Shown here piece by piece: positions 1 through 8,911 of a stretch of DNA of 19,216 nucleotides. Position 1 is the stretch's first letter. Each line of letters begins with the position of its first letter. Source of the DNA: CAZWES01 sp964632395 (GTDB lineage Bacteria > Patescibacteriota > Gracilibacteria > Peribacterales > Peribacteraceae); assembly GCA_964632395.1 (NCBI GenBank), contig CAZWES010000024.1:1-19216 (forward strand), written 5' to 3'. Under the pieces are notes generated by a model that saw only the letters and a program-made list of their open reading frames with translations, was not told the origin of the DNA and ran no database searches. The position numbers were made by a program, and so were the translations under genes.

Positions 1-2
1 GA

Positions 3-3000
3 ATCATCTGGAACACAGACGGAGGAACAGAAGTTTGTGATGATGGTGTATTAAATGGGACTCCTGGGCATTGTAATGCGACATGTTCAGGTGTTGTTCC
101 TCCACAATACATAGATCTCTTCATAGNNNNNNNNNNNNNNNNNNNNNNNNNNNNNNNNNNNNNNNNNNNNNNNNNNNNNNNNNNNNNNNNNNNNNNNNNN
201 NNNNNNNNNNNNNNNNNNNNNNNNNNAAAAAACCGGCCCATCCGACATCAACCTTGGCGACCAGATCACATACACGCTCAACGTAACCAATTCAGGGACA
301 ACAGTTGCAACTAACGTAGTTGTTCGTGACTTGCTTCCTGCGAGTTTTATGACTTACGTAAGTTCCACAGGAAATGCCACATGTGCACCAAATGGACCGT
401 TCATTGACTGCACACTCAACCAAGACCTCCAACCCTCAACAACCGAACAGATCACTCTCACGTTCCAGTCTACAAGCAACACACAACACTGCTTTGATCA
501 GTTCACAAACCTTGCCACCACATTTGCAACAGAACCAGATCACGATACAACAGACAACTACAGTGATCTTGTACATACAACCCTCCAATGTCAGGTGCCT
601 CCATTCGTAGACCTCGCAACCACAAAGACAGGCCCACAATCAGTCGAAAGAGGTAAGACTCTCACATACGAAGTCCAGGTAACTAACTCAGGCTCTCTAA
701 AAGCTACAGAAGTTGTAGTTAACGACCCTGTCCCATCAGCTCATCTCACCTTCAACAAGCCTCTATCCTCAATCAACTGTGAATTCGATGATCAAACCGG
801 AGACCCATACGGAACAGTTATCTGTGATGGATCCATGGAAATTGATCCAGGCCAAACCGAGACACTCACCATTGTCTTCAATGTTGAACAAACTGCTCAA
901 TGCGATTCATGGGTAACAAACACTGCAACTTCAACATCTCTAGAAAACGATCACGATATTTCCGATAACTCCGACATATCTGATCCAACCAATATCATCT
1001 GTCCTCCACCTCCTCAAACCACCCTCTCCCTCACCAAAACACCAAGTACCATCACGGTACCTGCAGGACAAACATTTACATATACCTTTGATGTACAGAA
1101 CACAGGGACAGTGACTGCAAACAATGTAACCATTACAGACACTCTCCCAGCAGAAGTTACCTACGTCTCATACGTCTCTGCTAACGGAACCTGTACAGAA
1201 CTAAACAACACTGTCACCTGCACATTCCTATCAATCAACCCATCACAAATAGAATCTGCAGAGATCACAGTACTTGCCTCACAAGACCCCAACGATTGCA
1301 GCGCATCATTCAGCAACTCTGCAACTGCACAAGCCAACAACGCTCCAATCGTTACAGGATCAACCCAACAGAACACCACTATTGATTGTGGCGCTCCCAC
1401 CTTCGTAGATCTCTTCATAGAAAAAACCGGCCCATCCGACATCAACCTTGGCGACCAGATCACATACACGCTCAATGTAACCAACTCAGGATCAACTGCA
1501 GCATCTAACGTAGTTGTTCGTGATTTGCTTCCTGCGAGCTTTATGACTTACGTAAGTTCCACAGGAAATGCCACATGCTCGCAAAACGGACCATTTATTG
1601 ACTGTGCACTCAACCAGGACCTAAACCCATCAACAACTGAGCAAATTACACTAACGTTCCAATCATCAAGCGATACACAGTACTGCTTTGATACGTTCAC
1701 AAACTTTGCAAGAACATTCTCATCAGAGCAGGATCACGACACGACGGATAACTATAGTGCTCTTGTCCCGACTCAAATTCTCTGTGCACAGCCACCGTTT
1801 GTAGACCTGGCAGCTACAAAAACAGGACCGCAGTCGGTTGTTCGCGGGTCGACTCTCTACTACACGGTAGAGGTAACAAACTCAGGATCCCTCACAGCTA
1901 CAGAAGTTGCAGTTAACGATCCTGTGCCATCGCCACATCTCACCTTCAACAAGCCTCTTTCATCCATAAACTGTGAGTTTGATGATCAAACAGGTGATCC
2001 GTTTGGAACAGTTATATGTAACGGATCGACGATAATTCCTCCGGGGCAAACCGAGGTGCTTACAATCGCCTTCGATGTAGAACAAACAGCGCAGTGTGAT
2101 TCATGGATAGACAACACTGCAACTGCGACATCGCTTGAGAACGATCACGATATCTCTGACAACTCTCATACATCCAATCAGACGAATATCACATGTCCTA
2201 CAGGCCAGTTCGTAGATCTTTACATCGAGAAGACCGGACCTGCAAACATCAACTTGGGCGACCAGATCACATACACGCTGAACGTGACCAATTCCGGATC
2301 GCTTGCAGCATCCAACGTCGTAATCCGAGATCTACTTCCTGCGAGCTTTATGACCTACGTAAGCTCCACAGGAAACGCAACTTGTGCACCAAACGGACCG
2401 TTCATTGATTGTGCACTCACATCCAATCTTGCACCATCAGCAATCGAACAGATCACTCTCACATTCCAGTCTACAACCAACACACAATACTGCTTTGATC
2501 AGTTCACAAACCTTGCTACCACATTTGCGAATGAACAGGATCACGATCCCGCAGACAACTACAGTGCGCTTGTGCCAACCACAATTCAATGTCAGGGACC
2601 TGGCACTCTGGTCGACTTGGTTATCACAAAGAGCGGCCCGCCAACCGTTAACACAGGATCAACACTTACGTACACACTCAATGTTACAAACTCTGGATCG
2701 ACAACAGCTAGCGGAGTCACAGTGACTGATGCTATTCCAAATACTTCGGAACTTGCATTCAATCAAGTCCTCTCAACTCCAGGCTGCGGAGTTTCCGGTA
2801 CAGATATCGTATGTTCGCTCCCTGACATTGTTCCGGCATCTCCGGCGCAAGCTGTGACGATCGTGTTCGATGTTAATGAACATGGAACGTGTGATCTGAT
2901 GCTGGATAACAGCGCTGTCGTCACACATAACGTAGGCGATCATGATTCTTCTGATAACACATCAAGCACTGTGCAGACTCAGATCAAGTGTCCAATTACA

Positions 3001-5163
3001 CCTCCTCCTGGCACTCTGGTTGATCTTGCAATAACAAAGAGTGGACCTCCAACTGTTAACACTGGCGCAACTCTCACCTACACGCTCAATGTAACGAACT
3101 CCGGATCAACCACTGCGACTGGAGTGACTGTAACTGATGCAATTCCAAACACTTCAGAACTCACATTCAACCCGATTCTCTCAACTCCAGGTTGTGGAGT
3201 CTCCGGCACGGATATCGTCTGTAACCTACCTGATCTCGCGCCAACTGACCCTCCTCACGTTGTAGATATTGTCTTTGATGTTGATGAACACGGAACATGT
3301 GATTTGATGCTGGATAACAGCGCTGTCGTCACACATAACGTAGGCGATCATGATTCTTCTGATAACACATCAAGCACTGTGCAGACTCAGATCAAGTGTC
3401 CTGGCTCTGTTCAGGAATCAACGAACCTTGGAATCGAAAAACTGGTTTCTTCCGGATCAACATTCAAGGATGCAGTTACTTTAGCTGGACCTCAGACCGT
3501 CACATATCAGGTCACTCTGACAAGCGATAATCCCGTTGTTACTCTCCAAAATGTTGAGGTAACTGATGCCTTTGTGCCGGTACCTGGAATTACACAGGGT
3601 GCTGTTGATAGTGGAAGTATTTCACCGCCATCGGTCACATACAACAGCGTAGATAACACCTTCACAATCACCGACACATTCTCGAGCTCATACGTCTTCA
3701 CGTATGATGCACCGATAACAGGAGTTGGTAATGCAACTCAAGTTGGAGTTAACACTGCAGAGATCACGGGAACCGGAACAGTACTGGATGGCAATAGCGA
3801 TCCTGCGCAGGCACAAGAAAACCCAAGAACTGATGATGCATCCGTTGGGCTGGAGACGCAGAGCTTTGGAGTTCCAACATGCAAGATGTGGGCATCGCAT
3901 GCTGACGCAATGGCAGGATTCCCTGTTACTCTTAACTGGACCACATCAAATTCCACGGATGTAAACGTTGATGGAAACGCAGGCATGCCTGCGCATGGTT
4001 CGATTGTTGTGATCCATAATGGAAAGGATACATATTATGGAATGACTGCCAGCAATCCTCTCTATTCCACGAACTGTTCAGTGCATGTTGCCAAGAGGAA
4101 TGGCGGCGGCGGAGGTGGCGGAGGTGGCGGAGGTGGTGGCGGCGGTGGAGGCGGTGGACGCCGTCTGAACATTCAGCTTGCTGTGGATAACCAGGTTAAG
4201 AACATGGGAGGCAACTACGCAGATGCCGATACTCCTGAGGGTGCTGTGGTGGTTCCCGGAACCACAGGTCACTTCAGATTGCTTGTAAGAAACCGAAACA
4301 GCCGCTACGACATCAAGGATGTTGTACTGCGCCACGTGTTCACTGGGCCTGCCGGAGTTTCCGGAAAAGTAACACATGTTGATGGTGCAGATTACACAAC
4401 CAACTCGCCTGGGGTATTCACGATAGATAAGATTGCAAAGGGCCAGAAGGTTGAGGTCTTATACACCATGGAGTTTGATGTGCCGATTGCAGGTCTTGGA
4501 AACAGTAATGTGATAGTTGATGACTTTGAGTTGGACTTTGCAATCCGTGGGCAGAAGCCAACCTACGTCAAAAATGGAATAGGATCCGCCGATGCCGCAT
4601 ACATTGGAGAAGGCGGAGAAGTTCCGGCTGGAGGCGTAAGTGTGGATAAGAGTTCGAACATTCGTGAGGTCTCGCCGGGTGGCACGATCATCTACACCAT
4701 CAATGTTACAAACTCGATGGGAGAAACACTCAAGGATCTTGTAGTCACCGATAGCTTTGATCCTGCAATGGTCGAAATCACAAATGCGAACCAGGGTTCA
4801 GTTGCCGATGGCGTGATCACCTGGAATATTCCGGCACTCAAGATCGGTGAGCGCTGGATAGTGAGATATGGTGCTAAAGCTAAGAGGACTTTGGCTCATG
4901 GCACTGTCATCACAAACACAGCAAAGGTGAATGGAAGTCAGCTTTCAGGACTCAACAGAAGACTTCTGAGCGATGTGGTGCGAGTCAATGTAGTAAAAGA
5001 ATTGCCACAAACAGGTAGCGATTGGTACGAGCTCTACCGCGAGGAGTTGCAGGGTGGGCCTCAGATCATTGGCTCTGAGCGAGGGGTTGTGAGTTCCGTG
5101 ATAATCTCGATTTTGACTGGGGCTGCGGCGTTCTTTAGTAGGAGGTTGATGTTCGGGCTTTGA
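3..5163 (+). CDS. Giant DUF11-repeat surface protein with LPQTG sorting signal (5' partial, spans gap)
   Basis: The 5' end lies outside the window, so no start is visible. Before the N run the open frame is frame 3 and contains a Cys-rich CDDG...GHC...C motif like the Myxococcus cysteine-rich repeat. After the gap the frame is frame 1 and runs unbroken to TGA at 5163. Downstream come about eight DUF11/conserved-repeat modules (typical cores VDLxIxKTGP, YTLNVTNSGS, DHDxxDN; nt 108-3411), a further DUF11-like domain (about 3418-3860), an Ig-like segment (3868-4098, core NWTTSNST), 19 consecutive glycines, two more DUF11-like domains (4159-4995), LPQTG (5002-5016), a hydrophobic segment (about 5086-5139) and SRR. 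The many cysteines suggest disulphides. DUF11 proteins are generally secreted or wall-anchored adhesins or stalks; anchoring by a class of sortase is inferred, and no sortase gene is in the window. Its own ligand is unknown. Confidence 0.9.
127..226. other. Assembly gap (100 N)
   Basis: Exactly 100 N, the conventional placeholder for a gap of unknown length. The 15 nt to its left (112-126) and the 55 nt to its right (227-281) are identical to two directly adjacent stretches of an intact internal module (1406-1420 and 1421-1475). Joining the edges gives an in-frame reading through IDLFIEKTGPSD. The break therefore falls in a repeat, and the real gap may be zero or a whole number of modules. 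Confidence 0.95.
2897..3401 (+). repeat. 97-nt perfect direct repeat between the two D modules
   Basis: Positions 2897-2993 and 3305-3401 are identical over 97 nt, spaced 408 nt (136 codons) apart, whereas the rest of the two D modules differs at many synonymous and some non-synonymous positions. The identical part encodes the C-terminal portion of each module (core DNSAVVTHNVGDHDSSDN). This points to recent local gene conversion or to recombination between modules. Confidence 0.9.
4102..4158 (+). other. Polyglycine hinge (19 Gly) in surface protein
   Basis: Nineteen consecutive GGN codons, mixing GGC, GGA and GGT, lie between the Ig-like segment and the C-terminal DUF11 domains. The mixture of codons, largely a GGAGGTGGC nine-base period, suggests slippage-prone expansion under selection for glycine. 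It probably forms a flexible hinge separating the membrane-proximal part from the repeat stalk. Confidence 0.9.
5002..5163 (+). other. Cell-wall sorting signal LPQTG with distal membrane helix
   Basis: LPQTG is encoded at 5002-5016. It is followed by 23 polar residues, a hydrophobic stretch (VVSSVIISILTGAAAFF, about 5086-5136) and a short tail with SRR. The order LPXTG, hydrophobic, basic is the sortase sorting signal, but classical signals start the hydrophobic helix within a few residues of the motif. The long spacer is unusual. Confidence 0.75.
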
Positions 5164-5213
5164 GTTTGTTGGCTTACAATTGTGCGGTTCCAGCAATCTT
5201 CTAGAGAAAAATC

Positions 5214-5242
5214 TTGTGGGACACCAAGAAAAGTTCTATAAG
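5214..5242 (+). promoter_or_regulatory. Candidate sigma70-type promoter for the coiled-coil gene
   Basis: TTGTGG at 5214-5219 and TATAAG at 5237-5242 are separated by 17 nt. A start site near 5249 would leave a leader of about 13 nt before the ATG at 5262 and would exclude the upstream in-frame TTG at 5214, which overlaps the -35 box. Confidence 0.4.
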
Positions 5243-5261
5243 TGTTTCCTTGATTGTTTCT

Positions 5262-6995
5262 ATGAGCCCGAAAAAAGCCAAGCGCAGTGTTGATGAGAGC
5301 TTCTCGGATGACGGGGAGAATAATATTGTTTGCTCTCAGGAAGAATTGGATAAAGTGAGGATCTCTTTGGATACGATTCAAGAGCAGATTGATGGGGTCG
5401 TGTCACAGATAGAGCAATTGAAGGATAACCTGGCGACTCTTGAGGGAGATGCGGCTCGCATTAAAGTAGGGATAGCACAAGCGAGAGATGCGTATCAGCG
5501 TTTTACAGAGCAGCAACAAGTTATTGAGATGTCTGCAGAAACCATGGAACAAGCTGTTAAAGAAGATGAGCCTGATGTAAGTGAAGCAAAAGATGTAAAG
5601 CGCATTGAGGCGTTAATGAGAATACTCACGCGTAAGCATGCGTTAAAAGTTGTTTCTGGACTCTGGAATTGTGGAGCAATGGCTACACGGGAACTTAAAG
5701 TTGCAGTGTTTGGGCAAGGTAAAAGTGATAAAATACTTACAGTTCTTACTGATCTTGAGAGAATAGGGATCGTCACGCGTGAGCGACTTGTTGGAAAAGG
5801 TAGGACAATGCTCTGTGCAATTAGTACAGACTTTACCACGGAGCTACCGATGCTACTAAAGTATGCATCACGACTACCAGGAAATGTTTCTGATCCTGCG
5901 ATTCAATGTTTTAAAACAGACATAGAGGGACATTTGAGATCACTTTCGCCAGTGCCAGCAAAGCAGGAGCATAAGCCCGGAGGATGTGAGGATGGTAAGG
6001 ATAGAAGCAAGCAAGCTAGTCGGTCTGGTAGAAGCGCTACTGAAAGTGATAGATCTGCTTCACAAGCCCCAGCTAAGAAGTCGGGTGTTGTGACAAGAAA
6101 GCGTAGAAGTAGTACTGCGGCTGAAGTGGAACCGAAAAGGGATATTGCAACGGAAGATGCACCCGATCAGTCGCGTAAGTTGGATATGCAGGATATGCAA
6201 GAAGCTGCTGATGCAGGTATGGGATTTGGCCCATTTGACTTGCGTAAAGCTGTACGAATTGTAGTTCCGGCAGAACCAACAAGAGCGGGTCTAATTGAAT
6301 TCGAGAAAACTGCAAATGATGGCCGCACGCGAGCAGAGCGCATTGCAATTGTTGAGGAAATTATGGCATTGCCAAAGGGTGAGAAGGAGAAGGTTTTTGA
6401 GCGTGAGGGCGTATCGACACAGCAAGTGGTAATGTGGGGCAGGTTTTATAAAACATCGGGATTGGCAATAGACGGGATCCCAGAAGGCGGAGCGAATACA
6501 GATACAGGTGAAAGTAATGGCGATGACGTTGTAGAAGATGAGGATGAGGGTTTGATGAATCAGTTTCCCAATGGTAATGGAGATGTGGTTGAGAGCGAGG
6601 TAAAACGTTCAATTGCGGATATCTCCGATATCATTTTTGATCCAACAGTTTCCATTGGGGAATCGTTGGAGAAGCTTTATAAAACAAGCGCAGATCAGCA
6701 TGGCGCGCGCGAAACCCATCGGATGGAGCTTCTTATGAGCATGTCTGATCCAGGTCGTAAGGAGGCGGAAGAATTAAGTGCTCTTGCGAGAAGACCTGCT
6801 GATCAAGATGAGGCGCATCAACGGTGGCGCGCGCTCTACTTCCGCCGCATGGGTATTTCCGGAGAGTTTGATCGTGTTCATAAACGATTTGCAAGCTTGC
6901 TCCACCAATCATTCCACAGGGATCTTTCAGTGCTAGAGAAACAAGAAATTGAGGATATTGCATGTGAATTGTGGGGATATGTAAAAGTCTCATGA
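5262..6995 (+). CDS. Unknown coiled-coil / winged-helix / HTH protein
   Basis: This 577-residue protein is not recognised as a named family. From the ATG at 5262 (preferred over TTG 5214 because of the promoter) it shows an acidic N-terminus, a predicted coiled coil (about residues 25-95, heptad-like EELDKV...IEQLKDNLATLEG), a winged-helix-like region (about 110-190, with RILTRKHALKVVSGLW and a basic ERLVGKGRT wing), a long Ser/Lys/Arg-rich disordered linker (about 225-290), and a second HTH-like segment (about 350-400, RAERIAIVEEIMALPKGEKE...VSTQQVVMWGRFY). The second segment resembles the N-terminal HTH of IS3-type transposase OrfA. An acidic linker and a helical C-terminal domain follow. 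No signal peptide or membrane helix is seen, so it is probably cytosolic. Coiled coil plus two HTHs suggests a dimeric DNA-binding protein, perhaps a regulator of the flanking surface genes; that role is inference only. Confidence 0.75.
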   Translation: MSPKKAKRSVDESFSDDGENNIVCSQEELDKVRISLDTIQEQIDGVVSQIEQLKDNLATLEGDAARIKVGIAQARDAYQRFTEQQQVIEMSAETMEQAVKEDEPDVSEAKDVKRIEALMRILTRKHALKVVSGLWNCGAMATRELKVAVFGQGKSDKILTVLTDLERIGIVTRERLVGKGRTMLCAISTDFTTELPMLLKYASRLPGNVSDPAIQCFKTDIEGHLRSLSPVPAKQEHKPGGCEDGKDRSKQASRSGRSATESDRSASQAPAKKSGVVTRKRRSSTAAEVEPKRDIATEDAPDQSRKLDMQDMQEAADAGMGFGPFDLRKAVRIVVPAEPTRAGLIEFEKTANDGRTRAERIAIVEEIMALPKGEKEKVFEREGVSTQQVVMWGRFYKTSGLAIDGIPEGGANTDTGESNGDDVVEDEDEGLMNQFPNGNGDVVESEVKRSIADISDIIFDPTVSIGESLEKLYKTSADQHGARETHRMELLMSMSDPGRKEAEELSALARRPADQDEAHQRWRALYFRRMGISGEFDRVHKRFASLLHQSFHRDLSVLEKQEIEDIACELWGYVKVS

Positions 6996-7061
6996 TTTGA
7001 TGTTTTCACACACAAACCTGATTCCATCGACCTCAAAACACCACTCTTGTAAAGGGCGACC

Positions 7062-7091
7062 TTGACGTTTATCTGAGCACAAAAGTATGGT
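7062..7091 (+). promoter_or_regulatory. Candidate promoter upstream of second surface protein
   Basis: TTGACG (7062-7067) and TATGGT (7086-7091) are separated by 18 nt. The predicted start near 7098 gives a leader of about 33 nt before the GTG at 7131. The -10 box is only 4/6, so this is tentative. No terminator is evident between 6996 and this site. Confidence 0.3.
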
Positions 7092-7130
7092 CATCCTCCT
7101 CTGACAAGCAATTTTTTCCATAAAAGGCTA

Positions 7131-8531
7131 GTGAAGTGTGTATTTTTGGGTGTAGTGCTGGTTTTATGCTTCGTCTACGCCCTCCCGCTTCGACTCGCTC
7201 CGCTCGCTCAGCGTTCGGGCTCCGCTCAGCATGACACAGCCGATGCGGAGACGAAGCATATTTCACCACTTTTTTCTACTGCCTATGCTCTAGAGCAATG
7301 CGAGGAGCCGATACGGACTTTTACGACAGGACCCGGCAGGCGACCCGGTGCGACTGTTGTTCCTGTTTTCATGCGCCAATACGTCAAAAATTCACGCGGA
7401 GAGTACGTTTCTGCAATGAGCGTGAAGGAGCTTGCCAAGGTGACAGGGGATCAGATCAGTATTCGTGTGGATGTGAAAAACAACTCGATTTATCCGGTTG
7501 GCAATGTAAAGATTCAGCATGCGTACAGGAGAGTGCCGGAAGGCCCCAAAATGCTGAATATTGTTGATGTGAGCGGAGGAACTTACATCCCGCACGATCA
7601 TTTGTTTTACATAGAGAGGATCGAGGCAGGAGCGATTACCGAGCTTAAGTTCACAGTTCTGCTTGATGGGAATTTAGGGAAGGGGATTACGCAGAACTCA
7701 TCATTCATGCATGATTTTTGGGTTCTTGATCCCTCAAAACGATTCCCTCAGCGCATGCCGGAAACACCAATTTCCAGCAGTCGCACTGTTGTGGAAAAAG
7801 TCGGCGTGGGCGGAAAGGAGGTTTCCTGCTTTTCTGCCGCTCCCGACGAATATGTATTTGAGGAGCCAGAGAAGGTTGTTGTAACAAAACGGCCTGTGGC
7901 ACCTCCTCCACTTCCTCCTACAACTGTGCAGACTGGAACACAGACAGCAAGAACATCTGATCCCTCCAGCATTGTCGGTAAGCTGACGATTGAGAAGCGA
8001 GTCAGCGATTTAACTCCAAGGCGTGGGCAGCAGGTTCTCTTCTCTGTAAACGTACACAATGGAAGCAGCGAAACCTTTCGTGATGTTCTTGTTGATGACA
8101 GATTTGATACGAGTTATCTCGAAGTCATCGAAGATGGCGGAGGACTTTCAACTTCCGCAGGTATCCAATGGCTGATCGAAGAGCTCAGGCCCGGTGATGA
8201 CTGGAATGCCGGCTACAGCGTCCGCGTTGCTCGTGGGCTTGTTGCGGGAACAGGTATTCCAAATACAGTTTCGTTATTCGGGGAGCAATTGCTCGATGTT
8301 CCATCATCTGCACTTTCAAAAAGCCTTGAGTTGAAGGTTGCAGGCGCAGAGGTAATCGCTGCACAGCCTGTTGTTATAGAGACACCTCAAAATGTGATAA
8401 TGCCTCAGGCGGGGCGGGGGAGTGTGATGCTGAGGGTTTTTGAGGTTTTGGTGGGTGCGATGATGGGGTGTTTGGTGTTTTGGATGACGGTCAATTATCT
8501 TCTGATATCAAAACGTTCGCCTGTGAAGTAA
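7131..8531 (+). CDS. Secreted, membrane-anchored DUF11-domain protein with MPQAG C-terminus
   Basis: The 466-residue protein starts at GTG 7131; no in-frame ATG occurs until well inside the mature domain, and a weak AAGG lies just upstream. The N-terminus has a hydrophobic core (VFLGVVLVLCFVYA), then a peptide encoded by a palindromic repeat (7165-7260), then SPLFSTAYA|LEQCEE, which looks like the rest of a signal peptide with its cleavage site. Two DUF11-like domains follow (about residues 100-195 and 280-400, the second with KLTIEKRVSDLTPRRGQQV) separated by a Pro/Thr-rich linker. The C-terminus has MPQAG (8400-8414), a hydrophobic helix and a basic KRSPVK tail, matching a degenerate sorting signal or a plain membrane anchor. 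It shares the domain type and C-terminal layout of the giant upstream protein and may be its short partner on the cell surface. Confidence 0.85.
   Translation: MKCVFLGVVLVLCFVYALPLRLAPLAQRSGSAQHDTADAETKHISPLFSTAYALEQCEEPIRTFTTGPGRRPGATVVPVFMRQYVKNSRGEYVSAMSVKELAKVTGDQISIRVDVKNNSIYPVGNVKIQHAYRRVPEGPKMLNIVDVSGGTYIPHDHLFYIERIEAGAITELKFTVLLDGNLGKGITQNSSFMHDFWVLDPSKRFPQRMPETPISSSRTVVEKVGVGGKEVSCFSAAPDEYVFEEPEKVVVTKRPVAPPPLPPTTVQTGTQTARTSDPSSIVGKLTIEKRVSDLTPRRGQQVLFSVNVHNGSSETFRDVLVDDRFDTSYLEVIEDGGGLSTSAGIQWLIEELRPGDDWNAGYSVRVARGLVAGTGIPNTVSLFGEQLLDVPSSALSKSLELKVAGAEVIAAQPVVIETPQNVIMPQAGRGSVMLRVFEVLVGAMMGCLVFWMTVNYLLISKRSPVK
7165..7260 (+). mobile_element. 96-nt palindromic element with 16-nt terminal inverted repeats, inserted in a signal peptide
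   Basis: Positions 7165-7180 and 7245-7260 are inverted repeats with 15 of 16 matches (outer 12 nt perfect: TATGCTTCGTCT / AGACGAAGCATA). The interior contains GCTCCGCTCAGCATGACACA, found again at 10524-10543. The element is exactly 32 codons long and is read in frame. TTT occurs on both flanks (7162-7164 and 7261-7263), compatible with a 3-nt target duplication. Removing the 96 nt gives a normal signal peptide (MKCVFLGVVLVFSPLFSTAYA). The interior sequence resembles the GCTCCGCTCAGCATGACA-type intergenic repeats common in CPR genomes (from memory). Confidence 0.75.
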
Positions 8532-8539
8532 TCGATCAA

Positions 8540-8842
8540 CTATTTCTCAATCAATTTTTTCACTTTACCTTTAATCGATTCTATTATCGCTGACCTAACG
8601 TTTGTGCCACCTATTGTTGAGATAAGGACAGTGCCAAGTTTTTCCCTATCAAGTAATATTTCTGCCGATACAAAATCGCCTCCACAGGAAATCTGTCTTG
8701 CTTCAAACATTTTTCCTTTCAACTCTTTCTCCTCTTCCTTCTCTTTGTAGATTTCCCGGAAATATCGCCCAAGATAGCTGGCGAGATCACTGAGCCTGCG
8801 CTCGTTCACTTGTGGGTCTTGTGTCAGTTCGATAGAGTCCAT
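8540..8842 (-). CDS. Unknown small protein (100 aa)
   Basis: This 100-residue, Lys/Glu-rich soluble protein has no signal peptide or membrane segment. It has a helical charged centre (YKEKEEEKELKGKMFEARQ) followed by an alternating hydrophobic segment (FVSAEILLDREKLGTVLIST) and a basic helical end. I do not recognise the family. It converges on the upstream surface gene, 8 nt apart, and is transcribed divergently from the RelB/DinJ-like antitoxin from a shared promoter region. A good extended -10 promoter lies 9 nt from its ATG, which supports it being a real gene. A role linked to the antitoxin is possible, but it does not look like a RelE/YafQ toxin. Confidence 0.75.
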   Translation of the reverse strand: MDSIELTQDPQVNERRLSDLASYLGRYFREIYKEKEEEKELKGKMFEARQISCGGDFVSAEILLDREKLGTVLISTIGGTNVRSAIIESIKGKVKKLIEK

Positions 8843-8851
8843 TGCTTATAT

Positions 8852-8860
8852 ATTATAACA
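8852..8860 (-). promoter_or_regulatory. Extended -10 promoter of the 100-aa gene
   Basis: On the minus strand TGT precedes a perfect TATAAT (plus-strand ATTATA at 8852-8857), forming an extended -10 box. No good -35 is seen. Only 9 nt separate it from the ATG at 8842, so the transcript should start at or within a few bases of the start codon. Confidence 0.6.
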
Positions 8861-8870
8861 CAATTTCTCC

Positions 8871-8899
8871 TTGCATTCCACTGTATACACATATATAAT
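8871..8899 (+). promoter_or_regulatory. Promoter of the antitoxin gene
   Basis: TTGCAT (8871-8876) and a perfect TATAAT (8894-8899) are spaced by 17 nt. The predicted start site, about 8906, lies 5 nt before ATG 8911, so the message is nearly leaderless. This argues against the in-frame GTG at 8905 as the start. Confidence 0.65.
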
Positions 8900-8911
8900 A
8901 CAACGTGTACA
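8882..8911. promoter_or_regulatory. Candidate operator: TGTATAC / GTGTACA inverted repeat
   Basis: TGTATAC (8882-8888) and GTGTACA (8905-8911) are inverted repeats with one mismatch and straddle the -10 box of the antitoxin promoter. Ribbon-helix-helix antitoxins of the RelB/DinJ type usually bind such palindromes to repress their own promoter, so this is a plausible autoregulatory site. Confidence 0.35.

Larger units (their letters stand above)
108..3411 (+). repeat. Tandem DUF11 module array inside the surface gene
   Basis: Eight modules of about 380-415 nt follow one another in four sequence classes: A (108-603, containing the gap), B (604-1017), C (1018-1401), A (1402-1797), B (1798-2208), A (2209-2607), D (2608-3015), D (3016-3411). 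Classes are told apart by motifs: A has LLPASFMTYVSSTG, B has NDPVPS and LSSINCEFDDQTG, C is the most divergent, D has TVTDAIPNTSEL. The ABC-AB-A-DD order suggests duplication of single modules and of module pairs. A copies are close at the nucleotide level, which explains the assembly break. Confidence 0.85.

Noticed and set aside
5214..5261. Upstream TTG start giving 16 extra residues for the coiled-coil protein
   Set aside because: The TTG overlaps a plausible -35 box whose -10 (TATAAG, 5237) lies between it and the ATG at 5262; the extra residues have no recognisable role.
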